A DNA stretch of 36,499 nucleotides from a virus. The stretch is taken from positions 1 to 36,499 of the IMG/VR virus record IMGVR_UViG_3300027985_000465, one strand, 5' to 3'. Under the pieces are notes generated by a model. That model had not been told where the DNA came from, searched no databases, and was given only the letters and a program-made list of their open reading frames with translations. This document shows, piece by piece, positions 16,054 through 24,003 of the stretch; position 1 is the first letter of the stretch, and each line of letters begins with the position of its first letter. The position numbers were made by a program, and so were the translations under genes.

Positions 16054-17684
16054 TTATGCTAGGCAATGGAAATATTGGGATTTTACCATTTAATAATCGT
16101 AGATTAGGACTTGGTAATGGTTCATCCCCAATAATTCACTGGTATGATACCCCTATAGTATCCGCTTCATATACTAAGCCTGACGTATCAGCACTTCCTA
16201 CACTTGGGGTTGAAAAATGCAAGGTTCCACAGACATCCCCTCTAATTCGATTAGGGAATACAACTATCACTGATAATGGGGACGGCACTTATCAGTGGGT
16301 AAATTCCACTCTAAATGGATATGTTCGTAGCGATTTCTCAACTACATATTTGATGGCTTCGGGGCTTTCCATAGGTAAAAAATACCGTGTAATTGTAGAA
16401 TTCGATCTTATATCAGGCTCAGTCACCCTGTACTTCCCTACACTTGTTAAATTTAAAGAGACAGTTAAGTACACCACCACTGGATCCTATACTCATGCAG
16501 AAATAATCGATGTAACTAATTTTAACCCGTATCTATACTATCTAAATAGTGCAACAACAGGGACTACCACAGAGATTAAAGTCAAGAGTATTTCGGTGCA
16601 AGAACTTGATCCGCAAGTACCGGCGTATATAGATACAGGATGGGTTCCGCCATCAGATTCTGACTGGACTATTTTTGCAAAAATAAATGTATATGATTCG
16701 GTTAGTGATTCATCATATAGTGGTGTTGTAGATGAGACAACAGGGAAAGCGATTTACTTCGGTCAAGATTCTTTTGTAGGAAATTTAAATGTAAATGTTG
16801 GGGTATGCGGAAATACGACAGAAGGATGGATACAGTCTGGCTCATTAAGTGAGGATTTCCATTATATGACACTGACTTATAATCATACTACTAAAAATGT
16901 TGATCTTTATATTGACGCTCGCTATAAAGGAAGTCAAACATCAGTTTATAACCTAACAAGTGCTAGAACATTTTTGCTTGGTCACTATAATGCGTCCACA
17001 TTGGGGCATTTTAGAGAAGGTCAAACTGTAACATTTGAGGTATTTGATAGAGCTTGCACAGATGCGGAAGTACATGAATACATCAAAAATGCCCCTTATA
17101 TCATAATGTGCCCAGCCGGAGATAGCACATACAATATTCAAACGGGTTGGCAAAAAGCACTTCCTCAATTTCTCCCAAATAAAGAGAATATTTTGTATTG
17201 CGACACTGCTAAAGGTGGGTCAACTGCTAAGAGCTACTACGACGATGGATGGTGGTCACAGTTACTCTTACTTAAACCAAAATATGTACTGATGGGGTGG
17301 GGCCAGAATGATAACACTTACGGTGTAAGTATCGAGGGTGAGTTTAAACCATATATCAACATGATGATTGATGAAGGTTTGGCTCAAGGTCAGACGATTT
17401 ATCTTTGTACCCCTTCGGTCGCTATGAGCGGAGTTGGGAGCGGAGTGATTGCTTCTCCAAATAATGAAGTCCAGGCGCAGGCTATTAGAGAAATCGGAAT
17501 AGCTCGAGGTATCCCAGTCCTCGATGTATTTGCTAAGGAGATGGAAGTATTACTGACTTGGACTGAAGCAGAGCGGGCGGCATGTTTTACAGACGGGATC
17601 CACTATACGATGTATGGAGCAAAAACACTTGCTTGCCCAGTTATTCGAAATGAAATGGATCGTTTGGGTATTACATTATTATGA
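16050..17684 (+). CDS. LamG-like plus SGNH hydrolase protein (putative virion polysaccharide esterase)
   Basis: A 544-residue protein. The N-terminus (NGNIGILPFNNRRLGLGNG) resembles virion-anchoring starts. Residues about 200-345 look like a concanavalin/LamG fold (DWTIFAKINVY, NVDLYIDARYKG). Residues about 352-535 form an SGNH hydrolase: GDS at 357-359 (Ser359 nucleophile), GGSTAKSYYDDGWW with block II glycine, GWGQND with Asn420, and DGIHY with Asp515 and His518. SGNH enzymes deacetylate glycans, so it may remove acetyl groups from host surface polysaccharide. Its place between endolysin and spanins is unusual. Confidence 0.8.
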   Translation: MIMLGNGNIGILPFNNRRLGLGNGSSPIIHWYDTPIVSASYTKPDVSALPTLGVEKCKVPQTSPLIRLGNTTITDNGDGTYQWVNSTLNGYVRSDFSTTYLMASGLSIGKKYRVIVEFDLISGSVTLYFPTLVKFKETVKYTTTGSYTHAEIIDVTNFNPYLYYLNSATTGTTTEIKVKSISVQELDPQVPAYIDTGWVPPSDSDWTIFAKINVYDSVSDSSYSGVVDETTGKAIYFGQDSFVGNLNVNVGVCGNTTEGWIQSGSLSEDFHYMTLTYNHTTKNVDLYIDARYKGSQTSVYNLTSARTFLLGHYNASTLGHFREGQTVTFEVFDRACTDAEVHEYIKNAPYIIMCPAGDSTYNIQTGWQKALPQFLPNKENILYCDTAKGGSTAKSYYDDGWWSQLLLLKPKYVLMGWGQNDNTYGVSIEGEFKPYINMMIDEGLAQGQTIYLCTPSVAMSGVGSGVIASPNNEVQAQAIREIGIARGIPVLDVFAKEMEVLLTWTEAERAACFTDGIHYTMYGAKTLACPVIRNEMDRLGITLL

Positions 17685-17761
17685 CCGCCGCCGACTGGTT
17701 CCCATCAATAGTGCTGTTTATAGCAATCATTTGGTGGGTATTTAAAACAAAAAGGGAGTAA
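17681..17761 (+). CDS. 26-residue membrane peptide between the esterase and spanin genes
   Basis: An ORF overlapping the previous stop by 4 nt and the next start by one base (TAATG), with one hydrophobic segment (WFPSIVLFIAIIWWVF) and a basic end (KTKRE). Tight coupling at both ends argues that it is translated. The role is probably in lysis, perhaps as a small holin-like or spanin-accessory peptide (inferred). Confidence 0.6.
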   Translation: MTAADWFPSIVLFIAIIWWVFKTKRE

Positions 17762-18117
17762 TGATGGGTAAGATTCCGAATTTTTGGGCGTATGTTGCGG
17801 GGACTCTTGCTATTGCATTTGTATCGCTTGGATTCTATACGATCATCGTCGTCGGTGAGCGTAACGTATTATCTGAAACGATCAATACAAAAAACAAAGA
17901 TATCGAAGGCAAGGATAAGGACATCGCTTTCATGGCTGAATGGATGCGCCGTGATGCAATAGATGAACAGAAGAAAGACGCAGAGTATAACCGAACGATG
18001 GCATCCAAACCGAAATATATTACTCAGATCAAATATGTTCCTACAGGTGATGATGGTGCTGATTTGAAAGCTATCGCAGAGGAAGCGAGAAAAAATGCTG
18101 AAGGTGGGAAGATATGA
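17761..18117 (+). CDS. Inner membrane spanin (i-spanin-like)
   Basis: A 118-residue protein with one N-terminal membrane segment (WAYVAGTLAIAFVSLGFYTI) and a periplasmic coiled coil rich in K, D and E. It overlaps the following lipoprotein gene by 4 nt. This is the standard two-component spanin arrangement that fuses inner and outer membranes in the last step of lysis of Gram-negative hosts. Spanins diverge fast, so the call relies on topology and partner. Confidence 0.78.
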   Translation: MMGKIPNFWAYVAGTLAIAFVSLGFYTIIVVGERNVLSETINTKNKDIEGKDKDIAFMAEWMRRDAIDEQKKDAEYNRTMASKPKYITQIKYVPTGDDGADLKAIAEEARKNAEGGKI

Positions 18118-18353
18118 AAACGATTTTAATGCTGTTCGCTGTCATGATGCTGTTGGGTTGTGCCGGTAAAGAAGTTACTCCATCCGCTCCGGTCACAGTC
18201 ACGAAAAAGTGTGATACTAAGAAGCCGAAATGTGAAGATCGTACACCTGAGACAGGGGATATCGTTCAGTGGACAAAAGCTAGGTTAGAGAATTATCCGA
18301 AGTTAGAAAGTTGCTTGTATGATTTTGAAGCTGCTTTAGAGAAGTGCCTATAG
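18114..18353 (+). CDS. Outer membrane lipoprotein spanin (o-spanin-like)
   Basis: A 79-residue protein with signal peptide MKTILMLFAVMMLLGCAG; the lipobox LLGC predicts lipidation at Cys16. The mature part has a short proline-containing stretch and four more cysteines. It is the partner of the i-spanin gene, sharing an ATGA overlap. It is the last gene of the plus-strand late operon; convergent minus-strand genes begin 53 bases downstream. Confidence 0.78.
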   Translation: MKTILMLFAVMMLLGCAGKEVTPSAPVTVTKKCDTKKPKCEDRTPETGDIVQWTKARLENYPKLESCLYDFEAALEKCL

Positions 18354-18406
18354 CTTTTTAATTCGCTTGAATAGGCTTATAGCTTCTAAGTAATCAAAGT
18401 ATTCTT

Positions 18407-19012
18407 CTACACTTCTAAAGTCTCTTTGCGAGACTTCGCTATATTGTGATAATACTCGGATTGTTTCTTGTTCCGATTCGCTATATACTCTGGGTCTTTT
18501 TTCTTTTCTTGATAATAGCGTTTGTAATATTCGTGCTTCCTTGCTCTTTGCTCCGCTGTCATTACTCTGACAAAACCATTCTCTTTCTGTTTCAACTTGT
18601 ATTCTCTTTGCCTTTTTAGACGATGCTCTCTCTTTTCTTCTTGGGTCATATGACTTAAATCTGATCTCGGCTCCGTTCGTCGTTTTACTTCTCTGCCCAT
18701 CTTTTTTGCATAATACTTCCGTTGTCTCTCTTTCTTCGCTTCCCAAATCTCCTCTTTGGTGCGTTTGGGCTTTTTTGGCTTTTCCTGCTTCTGCTTTAGT
18801 GGCTGCTTTGGCTTTGTAGCCTTTGGATTTTTTGGATTTACTTCCTTAGCTGTTTCAGATAGTTTAAGTTGCTGTTTTTTTGGTCTAATTACAAGTGGTT
18901 CTATTGGTTTGCTTGTATCGATATTGTATGCTCTGTTATAGTCTTGCTCTGTTTTATATGGGTTTTCAATTTTATGCTGTTTGCACATTGCCTTGTATGA
19001 TTCGTATGTCAT
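18407..19012 (-). CDS. Lysine/arginine-rich protein, possibly frameshifted at its end
   Basis: A 201-residue, extremely basic protein with repeated KKxRxRKYY-type segments (KERQRKYYAKKMG, LKRQREYKLKQK, HEYYKRYYQEKKK), consistent with nucleic-acid binding. It is the last gene of the minus-strand early operon and overlaps the previous stop by 4 nt. The -1 frame stays open past its stop codon down to 18348 and encodes a plausible amphipathic end (SVEEYFDYLEAISLFKRIKK). A 7-bp hairpin at 18418-18436 lies near the possible shift. The full protein may therefore be longer. Confidence 0.6.
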   Translation of the reverse strand: MTYESYKAMCKQHKIENPYKTEQDYNRAYNIDTSKPIEPLVIRPKKQQLKLSETAKEVNPKNPKATKPKQPLKQKQEKPKKPKRTKEEIWEAKKERQRKYYAKKMGREVKRRTEPRSDLSHMTQEEKREHRLKRQREYKLKQKENGFVRVMTAEQRARKHEYYKRYYQEKKKDPEYIANRNKKQSEYYHNIAKSRKETLEV

Positions 19013-19527
19013 TTTTGCTCTTTGTATTCAATATTCTGCAATAGCAGTTCATTTTTTAGCTTCTGTTTGATAAGTCCCAACTTGTTTGGAGTAGGTATAT
19101 TTAGAATTTTTGCAAACATTCCAGTTAATCGGTTTGTATCATTCTCAACTTGTGTTGCATCGGAAGCGGCAAACTCTTTTTGGTCTGCGTGTTGCAAGCT
19201 GTTTAAAGCATCAAAAAACACACGTTTACTAAAGAACAGCTCTGCGTATTGTGTTCTCTCAATAAACGCATATAAACTAAGCAATGATATGCTTATTGAT
19301 ACAGTGAAATGATTGTCTGCTATCTCAGCTTTCACACGCTCCCAAACTTCATTTGACCCGATAGATAGCTCATCATACTCACCTCTATTCTTACGATGCA
19401 AAGCATTGATAGATTTACGTATTTGAGTACGCAATTTATCAAACTTCTTTGTTGTCTCATTAGGTGTAATGTATGATGCTAATGCTGCCATGAGCATTAG
19501 AATATTAATTGCTTGATGCTTTGTCAT
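19009..19527 (-). CDS. Hypothetical protein of the early operon
   Basis: A 172-residue, mainly helical protein beginning MTKHQAINILMLMAALASYI. The N-terminal hydrophobic helix may be a membrane or core segment. The remainder has charged helices (KFDKLRTQIRKSINALHRK). It overlaps the next gene by 4 nt. No family recognised. Confidence 0.65.
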   Translation of the reverse strand: MTKHQAINILMLMAALASYITPNETTKKFDKLRTQIRKSINALHRKNRGEYDELSIGSNEVWERVKAEIADNHFTVSISISLLSLYAFIERTQYAELFFSKRVFFDALNSLQHADQKEFAASDATQVENDTNRLTGMFAKILNIPTPNKLGLIKQKLKNELLLQNIEYKEQK

Positions 19528-19528
19528 C

Positions 19529-19753
19529 TTATCTTCTACCCAAACCGCTATAAGTTAAGCACGTTCCTTCAACGATATCGCTTTCGCATTTTTTCCATTC
19601 TAATAGTGCTTGTTGCTTCTCTTTTTTAAGCTGTTTAATATGCTCACCCATTCCGATATTATTTGAGCCGATATATGCGATTGCGAACAGCATAAATGCG
19701 CTAATAACACGATAAAAGATCACTTTATTTTCAAGTTGTTCATACGTTGGCAT
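19529..19753 (-). CDS. Small protein with one membrane segment
   Basis: A 74-residue protein starting at MPTYEQLENKVIFYRVISAF. One hydrophobic segment (VISAFMLFAIAYIGSNNIG) is followed by a charged helix (HIKQLKKEKQQALLEWKKCE). ATG 19753 was chosen over an upstream in-frame ATG because AAGAG lies 8 nt before it; it overlaps the upstream gene's end by 14 nt. The topology is spanin-like, but its location in the early operon argues against a lysis role. Function unknown. Confidence 0.6.
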   Translation of the reverse strand: MPTYEQLENKVIFYRVISAFMLFAIAYIGSNNIGMGEHIKQLKKEKQQALLEWKKCESDIVEGTCLTYSGLGRR

Positions 19754-20075
19754 TTTTAACTCTTTTTTTATTTGAGTATTTAGCCCAAGCATTTTGTAAT
19801 TCACTTACTGGAATATCAAGCTCATTTGAATAGTGGTGCATTGATAGCCGTGGGTTCATCTCAATTATTTTCATAGCATGTTCGATTCGTTTTTCATTCA
19901 CTTCTCTTACAACTTCTTGCACGTTCATATTACTTCCTTTTGTATTTGATTCTTTTTCATAAATGAAAGACGGATTTTTATCAATCATTTCAAACTCATC
20001 ATCTGATAGTAAGCCAGTAAATCCTAGCCACATACTCCCATTTTTTAGCTTGTATTTATATTGGTGTTTCTGCAT
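19740..20075 (-). CDS. Hypothetical protein with predicted C-terminal helix-turn-helix
   Basis: A 111-residue protein starting MQKHQYKYKLKNGSMWLGFT with GAGG before the ATG; longer in-frame extension would run through the SSB gene and is rejected. The first half is strand-rich. The second half (VREVNEKRIEHAMKIIEMNP, then LSMHHYSNELDIPVSELQNA) resembles a helix-turn-helix. It may bind DNA, as inference. Confidence 0.6.
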   Translation of the reverse strand: MQKHQYKYKLKNGSMWLGFTGLLSDDEFEMIDKNPSFIYEKESNTKGSNMNVQEVVREVNEKRIEHAMKIIEMNPRLSMHHYSNELDIPVSELQNAWAKYSNKKRVKNANV

Positions 20076-20085
20076 TATATTTCCT

Positions 20086-20517
20086 CTAAAATGGTATGCT
20101 ATCTTCATTAATATCAATCTCTGGAAGATTGTTATTAGGCATAGGCTTTTTTTCAAACTCAGGAGTTGGCATTTGGTATGGCTCTTTATTACCACTATCT
20201 TTACTATCTAGCATTTGCATCGTTTCGACGATAACGGAGTGTTTAGAGCGATTCTGTCCACTTGTTTGATCGACCCAAGTTTCTGTTTGCAGTTTTCCAG
20301 TTAAGAAAATCTGAGTTCCTTTTTCACCTGCATAGGTGTTGATAGTCTCAGCCATCTTCCCAAATACAATTGCATCGATGAAACATTGAGTTTCACGATC
20401 ACCAAACTTCTCAGATGAAGCTAACCCCATTTTTAGGATAGCCTTGCCATCACTACTATACCGAAGCTCAGAATCTCGCGTTAGTCGGAATAAACCTATA
20501 ATTTTAGGTAGGCTCAT
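20086..20517 (-). CDS. ssb: Single-stranded DNA-binding protein
   Basis: A 143-residue protein with an OB fold: IIGLFRLTRDSELRYSSDGK, QCFIDAIVFGKMAETI, KGTQIFLTGKLQTETWVDQ, and an acidic tip EIDINEDSIPF. The acidic tail usually recruits replication and repair proteins, so it may address host or phage partners. It lies in the same operon as the Bet recombinase and the exonuclease-like protein, and overlaps the MazG gene by 4 nt. Confidence 0.92.
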   Translation of the reverse strand: MSLPKIIGLFRLTRDSELRYSSDGKAILKMGLASSEKFGDRETQCFIDAIVFGKMAETINTYAGEKGTQIFLTGKLQTETWVDQTSGQNRSKHSVIVETMQMLDSKDSGNKEPYQMPTPEFEKKPMPNNNLPEIDINEDSIPF

Positions 20518-20804
20518 TCTGCATCCTTCACAAAAATACCGTTTACAATTTTGCCTGTACGATTGGCGATTACGCTATAAGCAGATTCAACGCATTCATC
20601 GAAATCAAGCCCGCACAGTTGAGCCTGAATAATAAGAGTAATTGTAATGTCTCCGATAGCATCTTTTATTTCTTCTAAATCACGCTTTCCTAATGCATTA
20701 GCAAGTTCCCCAACTTCTTCTACAGTTTTAAGCATTTGAGCCTCAGGAGTAGCTTTGTATAAAATTCCTTTTTCTTTAGCCCATTGTAAAACTTTTTCTT
20801 TCAT
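20514..20804 (-). CDS. MazG-like nucleotide pyrophosphohydrolase
   Basis: A 96-residue protein with the MazG/all-alpha NTP-PPase motif: ML-KTVEEVGELANAL (EExxE) followed by EEIKDAIGDITITLIIQAQL (ExxD). These residues hold magnesium and the enzyme hydrolyses nucleoside triphosphates or alarmones. In phages it may adjust nucleotide pools or ppGpp signals. ATG 20804 was selected because AAAGGA lies upstream; the longer in-frame start lacks one. Confidence 0.85.
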   Translation of the reverse strand: MKEKVLQWAKEKGILYKATPEAQMLKTVEEVGELANALGKRDLEEIKDAIGDITITLIIQAQLCGLDFDECVESAYSVIANRTGKIVNGIFVKDAE

Positions 20805-20817
20805 AACATATCCTTTT

Positions 20818-21258
20818 TTATCGGCATTGTGCCATTGATTGTATTTCATCCCAAAGCTTCTTATTTGGAAACTCAGGGATTTTAATACCTTTTTTCTCTC
20901 CGAATATAGCAGTGATATAATCTATCAAAGCATCCAACTCTTTACGTTTTAATTTTGTCGTGCTATCTATATTAAAAATCTGTTTTATGAGACCTTTAAT
21001 TATTTGACCTTTCACTAACTCCATAGTCCACATGATATCGTTTTGGAAAATTCCAGTCATGTAAAGGTTGTTTGCGTTTAGAACGTCCGATATTTGACTA
21101 CACCATAGATGAATTGCAGCATTTTGTTTTACAGTCCGCATATCCATGTTACGAATATCAATTTGGTACACCGCATCTGATAGCGTTGCGAGTTGCTCTG
21201 CATCTTCGTCTGAGTATGGGAGTAATGACCAACGCTCTTTTTTAAGAGTTATTTTCAT
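20818..21258 (-). CDS. NinB-like recombination protein (tentative)
   Basis: A 146-residue protein. MRTVKQNAAIHLWCSQISDV resembles the RTxxQNxxxH start of the NinB/Orf family, and the conserved later part KRKELDALIDYITAIFGEKK plus GIKIPEFPN also fits small phage recombination proteins. These proteins load recombinases on SSB-coated DNA. Its neighbours, Bet, an MBL exonuclease and SSB, fit this. The ATG overlaps the upstream stop (ATGA). Similarity is judged by eye. Confidence 0.55.
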   Translation of the reverse strand: MKITLKKERWSLLPYSDEDAEQLATLSDAVYQIDIRNMDMRTVKQNAAIHLWCSQISDVLNANNLYMTGIFQNDIMWTMELVKGQIIKGLIKQIFNIDSTTKLKRKELDALIDYITAIFGEKKGIKIPEFPNKKLWDEIQSMAQCR

Positions 21259-21914
21259 CACCAATCCTTTAAAGCTTCAATAATTTCTTTTCGAGTTGAG
21301 TTCCCAATATGAACTGGAAACAACTTTTTAATGCCATTTTCTTTGCAAAACCATATCGTTTTATCGACTGATAAATGCGAATTGATAGCACCTTTTAAGT
21401 GTGAAAACTCGTCGTTTTCTTTCGCCTCTTCGATAAGTTTTAAAGCAGTTTCATAATGGTGATTGCATTCTATTGATGCACTATCATAACCTACCGCACT
21501 AATACCTTCAAGCGATACTGTATCGGTAATATGAATATGCTTTTTACCGTCGTGCAAGATGCGATAACCACAGTTTTCTACATCGTGATAAGCGATGATA
21601 GGAGAAATTTTATACTCTCCAAGCTCATACACTTTCCCAAACTCATGCACAATAATTCGATCTTGATCGACTCCTATTTTTAAGATTTTATCAACCAACC
21701 ATTGACCGCATACAAATTTAATGCTTTCGTGATTTACAAAAACTTTGCGAATACAGTCTTTGTTAAAATGATCTCCGTGAACGTGAGTCAGTAGAATAAA
21801 ATCTACTTCCTTGCAATATGGTTTCGTTTTTGTGTACGATAGCCCTAAATCAATCATCAGACGACCATACAAAAAGCAGTTCCCATCGGAACCGCTGTTG
21901 ACTATTTTAAACAT
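21258..21914 (-). CDS. Metallo-beta-lactamase-fold protein, WalJ/YycJ-like (putative exonuclease)
   Basis: A 218-residue protein starting FKIVNSGSDGNCFLYGRLMI, the typical start of WalJ/YycJ-type MBL proteins. It has the metal motif THVHGDHFN (His44, His46, Asp48, His49). Further ligand candidates are the His of AYHDVENCGYR, the Asp of ITDT and the His of PVHIG near the C-terminus. WalJ-like proteins are double-stranded DNA exonucleases. Encoded beside a Bet recombinase, it probably provides the 5'-3' exonuclease that RecE or lambda Exo provides elsewhere. This is inferred from context. Confidence 0.8.
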   Translation of the reverse strand: MFKIVNSGSDGNCFLYGRLMIDLGLSYTKTKPYCKEVDFILLTHVHGDHFNKDCIRKVFVNHESIKFVCGQWLVDKILKIGVDQDRIIVHEFGKVYELGEYKISPIIAYHDVENCGYRILHDGKKHIHITDTVSLEGISAVGYDSASIECNHHYETALKLIEEAKENDEFSHLKGAINSHLSVDKTIWFCKENGIKKLFPVHIGNSTRKEIIEALKDW

Positions 21915-22596
21915 CTTTGAAATCGATCTCTGTTACTACATCGGTATCGATTGCATTTTCGACAAAAGCATCTTGCTGTTTTTGTTGCTTTTGAATTACC
22001 GATCTTGCTTCGCTTAATGTTGCTTCGGTTTCGTCATACATACCGCCAAGCTCTTCAACAAACGCCTCACGCAACCCTCTAACTAATGCGACTTTCTCAA
22101 CCATAGTTGCGCCTTTAGTAGCCCAATTAGAATTAATCTGACCATCGCTTTTCTTTTGCGCTACTTCATCGAATGAAACTGTAATATAAACTGGATGCAT
22201 CCAGTCTTTACGGTAAACTTTAGCCCAACCACCGACAAGGGTTTCGTTTTGTAGTTTGAATGTGCCTTTGCGCTCTTCAATGCTTCCATCTTCTTTTTGA
22301 ACGATGATACCCTGCTCACGCCCGTCAAATGCTTTATTTTGAATCGCACGTTTGAGAATTGCATCTTTACCAACAACCATTTGTGCAGGATTTGACCCAA
22401 ATTTGATTAAGTACGCCTCTTTCAAAAATGGGTTGAGTTTACGAACTTTACAAAGCTCTGAAAACATTTTAAATTCAGGCATTGTGATTTGAGCCGTACC
22501 GCTGACGATGTAATCTTGTACGATCTTGGGGGTTAGTTTGATTTCAGTATCTTCGATCTTGTATTCGACCATTACTTCTTTTTTTGCTTCACTCAT
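21907..22596 (-). CDS. bet: Phage recombination protein Bet (RecT/Red-beta family)
   Basis: A 229-residue single-strand annealing protein. It contains the Bet hallmark FSELCKVRKLNPFLKEAYLI, followed by MVVGKDAILKRAIQ, FDGREQGIIV, a GGWAKVYRKDWMHPV segment, and KVALVRGLREAF. It anneals complementary single strands, promoting recombination-dependent replication or repair of phage ends. It overlaps the exonuclease-like gene by 8 nt, so they are probably made together. Confidence 0.93.
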   Translation of the reverse strand: MSEAKKEVMVEYKIEDTEIKLTPKIVQDYIVSGTAQITMPEFKMFSELCKVRKLNPFLKEAYLIKFGSNPAQMVVGKDAILKRAIQNKAFDGREQGIIVQKEDGSIEERKGTFKLQNETLVGGWAKVYRKDWMHPVYITVSFDEVAQKKSDGQINSNWATKGATMVEKVALVRGLREAFVEELGGMYDETEATLSEARSVIQKQQKQQDAFVENAIDTDVVTEIDFKDV

Positions 22597-23506
22597 AGCG
22601 GATTCCTTTTTCTTTCATAAATTTCTTCAACTCAGATAGTTGTGCTTTTGTAGCATACACCGTGAATGATGCTTTGTAAACTTGATCTTCCGGCATCGGC
22701 TTAGGCTCTTGTTTTTCAAGTTGTGGATTAGCTTGTAGTACTTCTTGTACTATAGCATCTTCCGCTTCTTGGAGCTGTTGCAAAGCTATACGCTGCGCTT
22801 CTTCTGCTCGCAATCTGTTTTCTTCCAAAACTCGCTCCCGTTCTTCATTTTGCGCTTTGATTTGTTCCTCGCGATGAATCTCGATGTTTGTTTCACTGAT
22901 TGATCGGTTTAGGTCTTTTGATATTTGGAACTTTGCCAAAACACGCTCTTTATTCGGAAGCGTTTCGATTGTATCGATTGACGTTTTGATGTTAGACAAA
23001 TACTCGTCAATTTCTGTTTTAATAGATTTGTCAGATTTTGATTTAATGATCTTTAAACCCATATCATCGAAGCTCACAAAATCAAAAGTATTTTCATATT
23101 CAAAATATTCTTTGAGCCCGTCAATCTTCAATTTTAAAATACCGCTTTCAACGGTATCGACAAGATTTTTTAATTTCAAATCTGCATCCGCAAACGGCGA
23201 TTTGATTAGTTTTTTATACAATTCATCGAGTGTATTGTAATCTTTCATAATCAACTCTTTGGCAATCATACGAGCATTTTCCAAATCTTCAAAGTCTTTT
23301 TTAAGATCGGTTCGTGTCCGCTTGATAAGTGCTAAATTATCCTCGGTAGGCTCTAATCTTTCAATGTTTAATGATTGAATCTTTGCTGTTACGTTTTGGC
23401 TAATCGGTTCTAGCAACTCAAATACAATAATAGGCTTTTGTGTAACCACAATAGCTTTACTTACGTCGATATTTTCGACAACCTCTGCTTCAAATAAATC
23501 ACTCAT
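22589..23506 (-). CDS. DUF1351-like phage recombination-associated protein
   Basis: A 305-residue protein. The core LIKRTRTDLKKDFEDLENAR, followed by a KELIMKDYNTLDELYKKLIK helix, is the DUF1351 pattern of phage proteins found next to RecT/Bet genes. Residues about 205-265 are a glutamate/arginine/glutamine coiled coil, and the C-terminus (YKASFTVYATKAQLSELKKF) is a small alpha-beta unit. Biochemical function is unknown; it may help recombinase loading. AAGGGTG precedes the ATG, and the gene overlaps bet by 8 nt. Confidence 0.8.
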   Translation of the reverse strand: MSDLFEAEVVENIDVSKAIVVTQKPIIVFELLEPISQNVTAKIQSLNIERLEPTEDNLALIKRTRTDLKKDFEDLENARMIAKELIMKDYNTLDELYKKLIKSPFADADLKLKNLVDTVESGILKLKIDGLKEYFEYENTFDFVSFDDMGLKIIKSKSDKSIKTEIDEYLSNIKTSIDTIETLPNKERVLAKFQISKDLNRSISETNIEIHREEQIKAQNEERERVLEENRLRAEEAQRIALQQLQEAEDAIVQEVLQANPQLEKQEPKPMPEDQVYKASFTVYATKAQLSELKKFMKEKGIRYE

Positions 23507-23509
23507 CTT

Positions 23510-23767
23510 TCACCCTTTTATATCAATTTTATAAACGATATTGCTTTCCATACTTTCGATAATACGGCTAGCACTCATAGCTTGCAATCTAAACATAGCA
23601 CGATCATACTTGATTTTATATTCTCGTAATTGAGCCTGTGCAAGTCTTTCGTTTTGAATAAGATCACGTAGTTTGTCTTGCAGGAACTTTGCGTTAATCT
23701 CAACTGTATCTTCATCTCTAAAGAAGTCAGCCATAAACTGATCGAGTGTTTTAGTTGTCTTAATCAT
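23510..23767 (-). CDS. Small helical hypothetical protein
   Basis: An 85-residue protein (IKTTKTLDQFMADFFRDEDT) with a central helix rich in R, Q and E. It overlaps the preceding gene by 4 nt. No family recognised; it is part of the recombination operon. Confidence 0.6.
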   Translation of the reverse strand: MIKTTKTLDQFMADFFRDEDTVEINAKFLQDKLRDLIQNERLAQAQLREYKIKYDRAMFRLQAMSASRIIESMESNIVYKIDIKG

Positions 23768-24003
23768 TGTTGCTCCTTTGGTTCATGATAAAAACATCCA
23801 AATTCACTATCTTCGCATTGTCTATTAAACTTCCATGATAAACAATGCACTGAACTTTCATTTATTTCACACTCATTTTTATGCTTACACGTTTCACACG
23901 TATTATGCTCTTTAAGCTTCGCGTTCTCTGATTCCAAATGTCTGATATAATCAAGATCGCTAATCTCTTTTTCGCACCATTTGTATCGTATTGACTGGCT
24001 CAT
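23764..24003 (-). CDS. Cysteine-rich small protein, probable zinc-binding
   Basis: A 79-residue protein with a helical N-terminus (DLDYIRHLESENAKLKEH) and six clustered cysteines (CETCKHKNECEIN, VHCLSW, CEDSEFGC) plus nearby histidines in the C-terminal half. The spacing suggests one or two zinc sites. A comparable Cys cluster occurs in the 25503-25781 protein. Function unknown. Confidence 0.65.
   Translation of the reverse strand: MSQSIRYKWCEKEISDLDYIRHLESENAKLKEHNTCETCKHKNECEINESSVHCLSWKFNRQCEDSEFGCFYHEPKEQQ

Noticed and set aside
18340-18406. Bidirectional terminator between convergent operons
   Set aside because: GCCTAT/ATAGGC can pair, but the loop is 21 nt and no T-run follows the stem in either direction.
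18348-18746. 132-residue ORF on the minus strand overlapping the Lys/Arg-rich gene
   Set aside because: As a stand-alone gene it is probably a shadow caused by purine-rich repeats; it has no ribosome binding site. Only its last 25 codons are interesting, as a possible frameshifted end.
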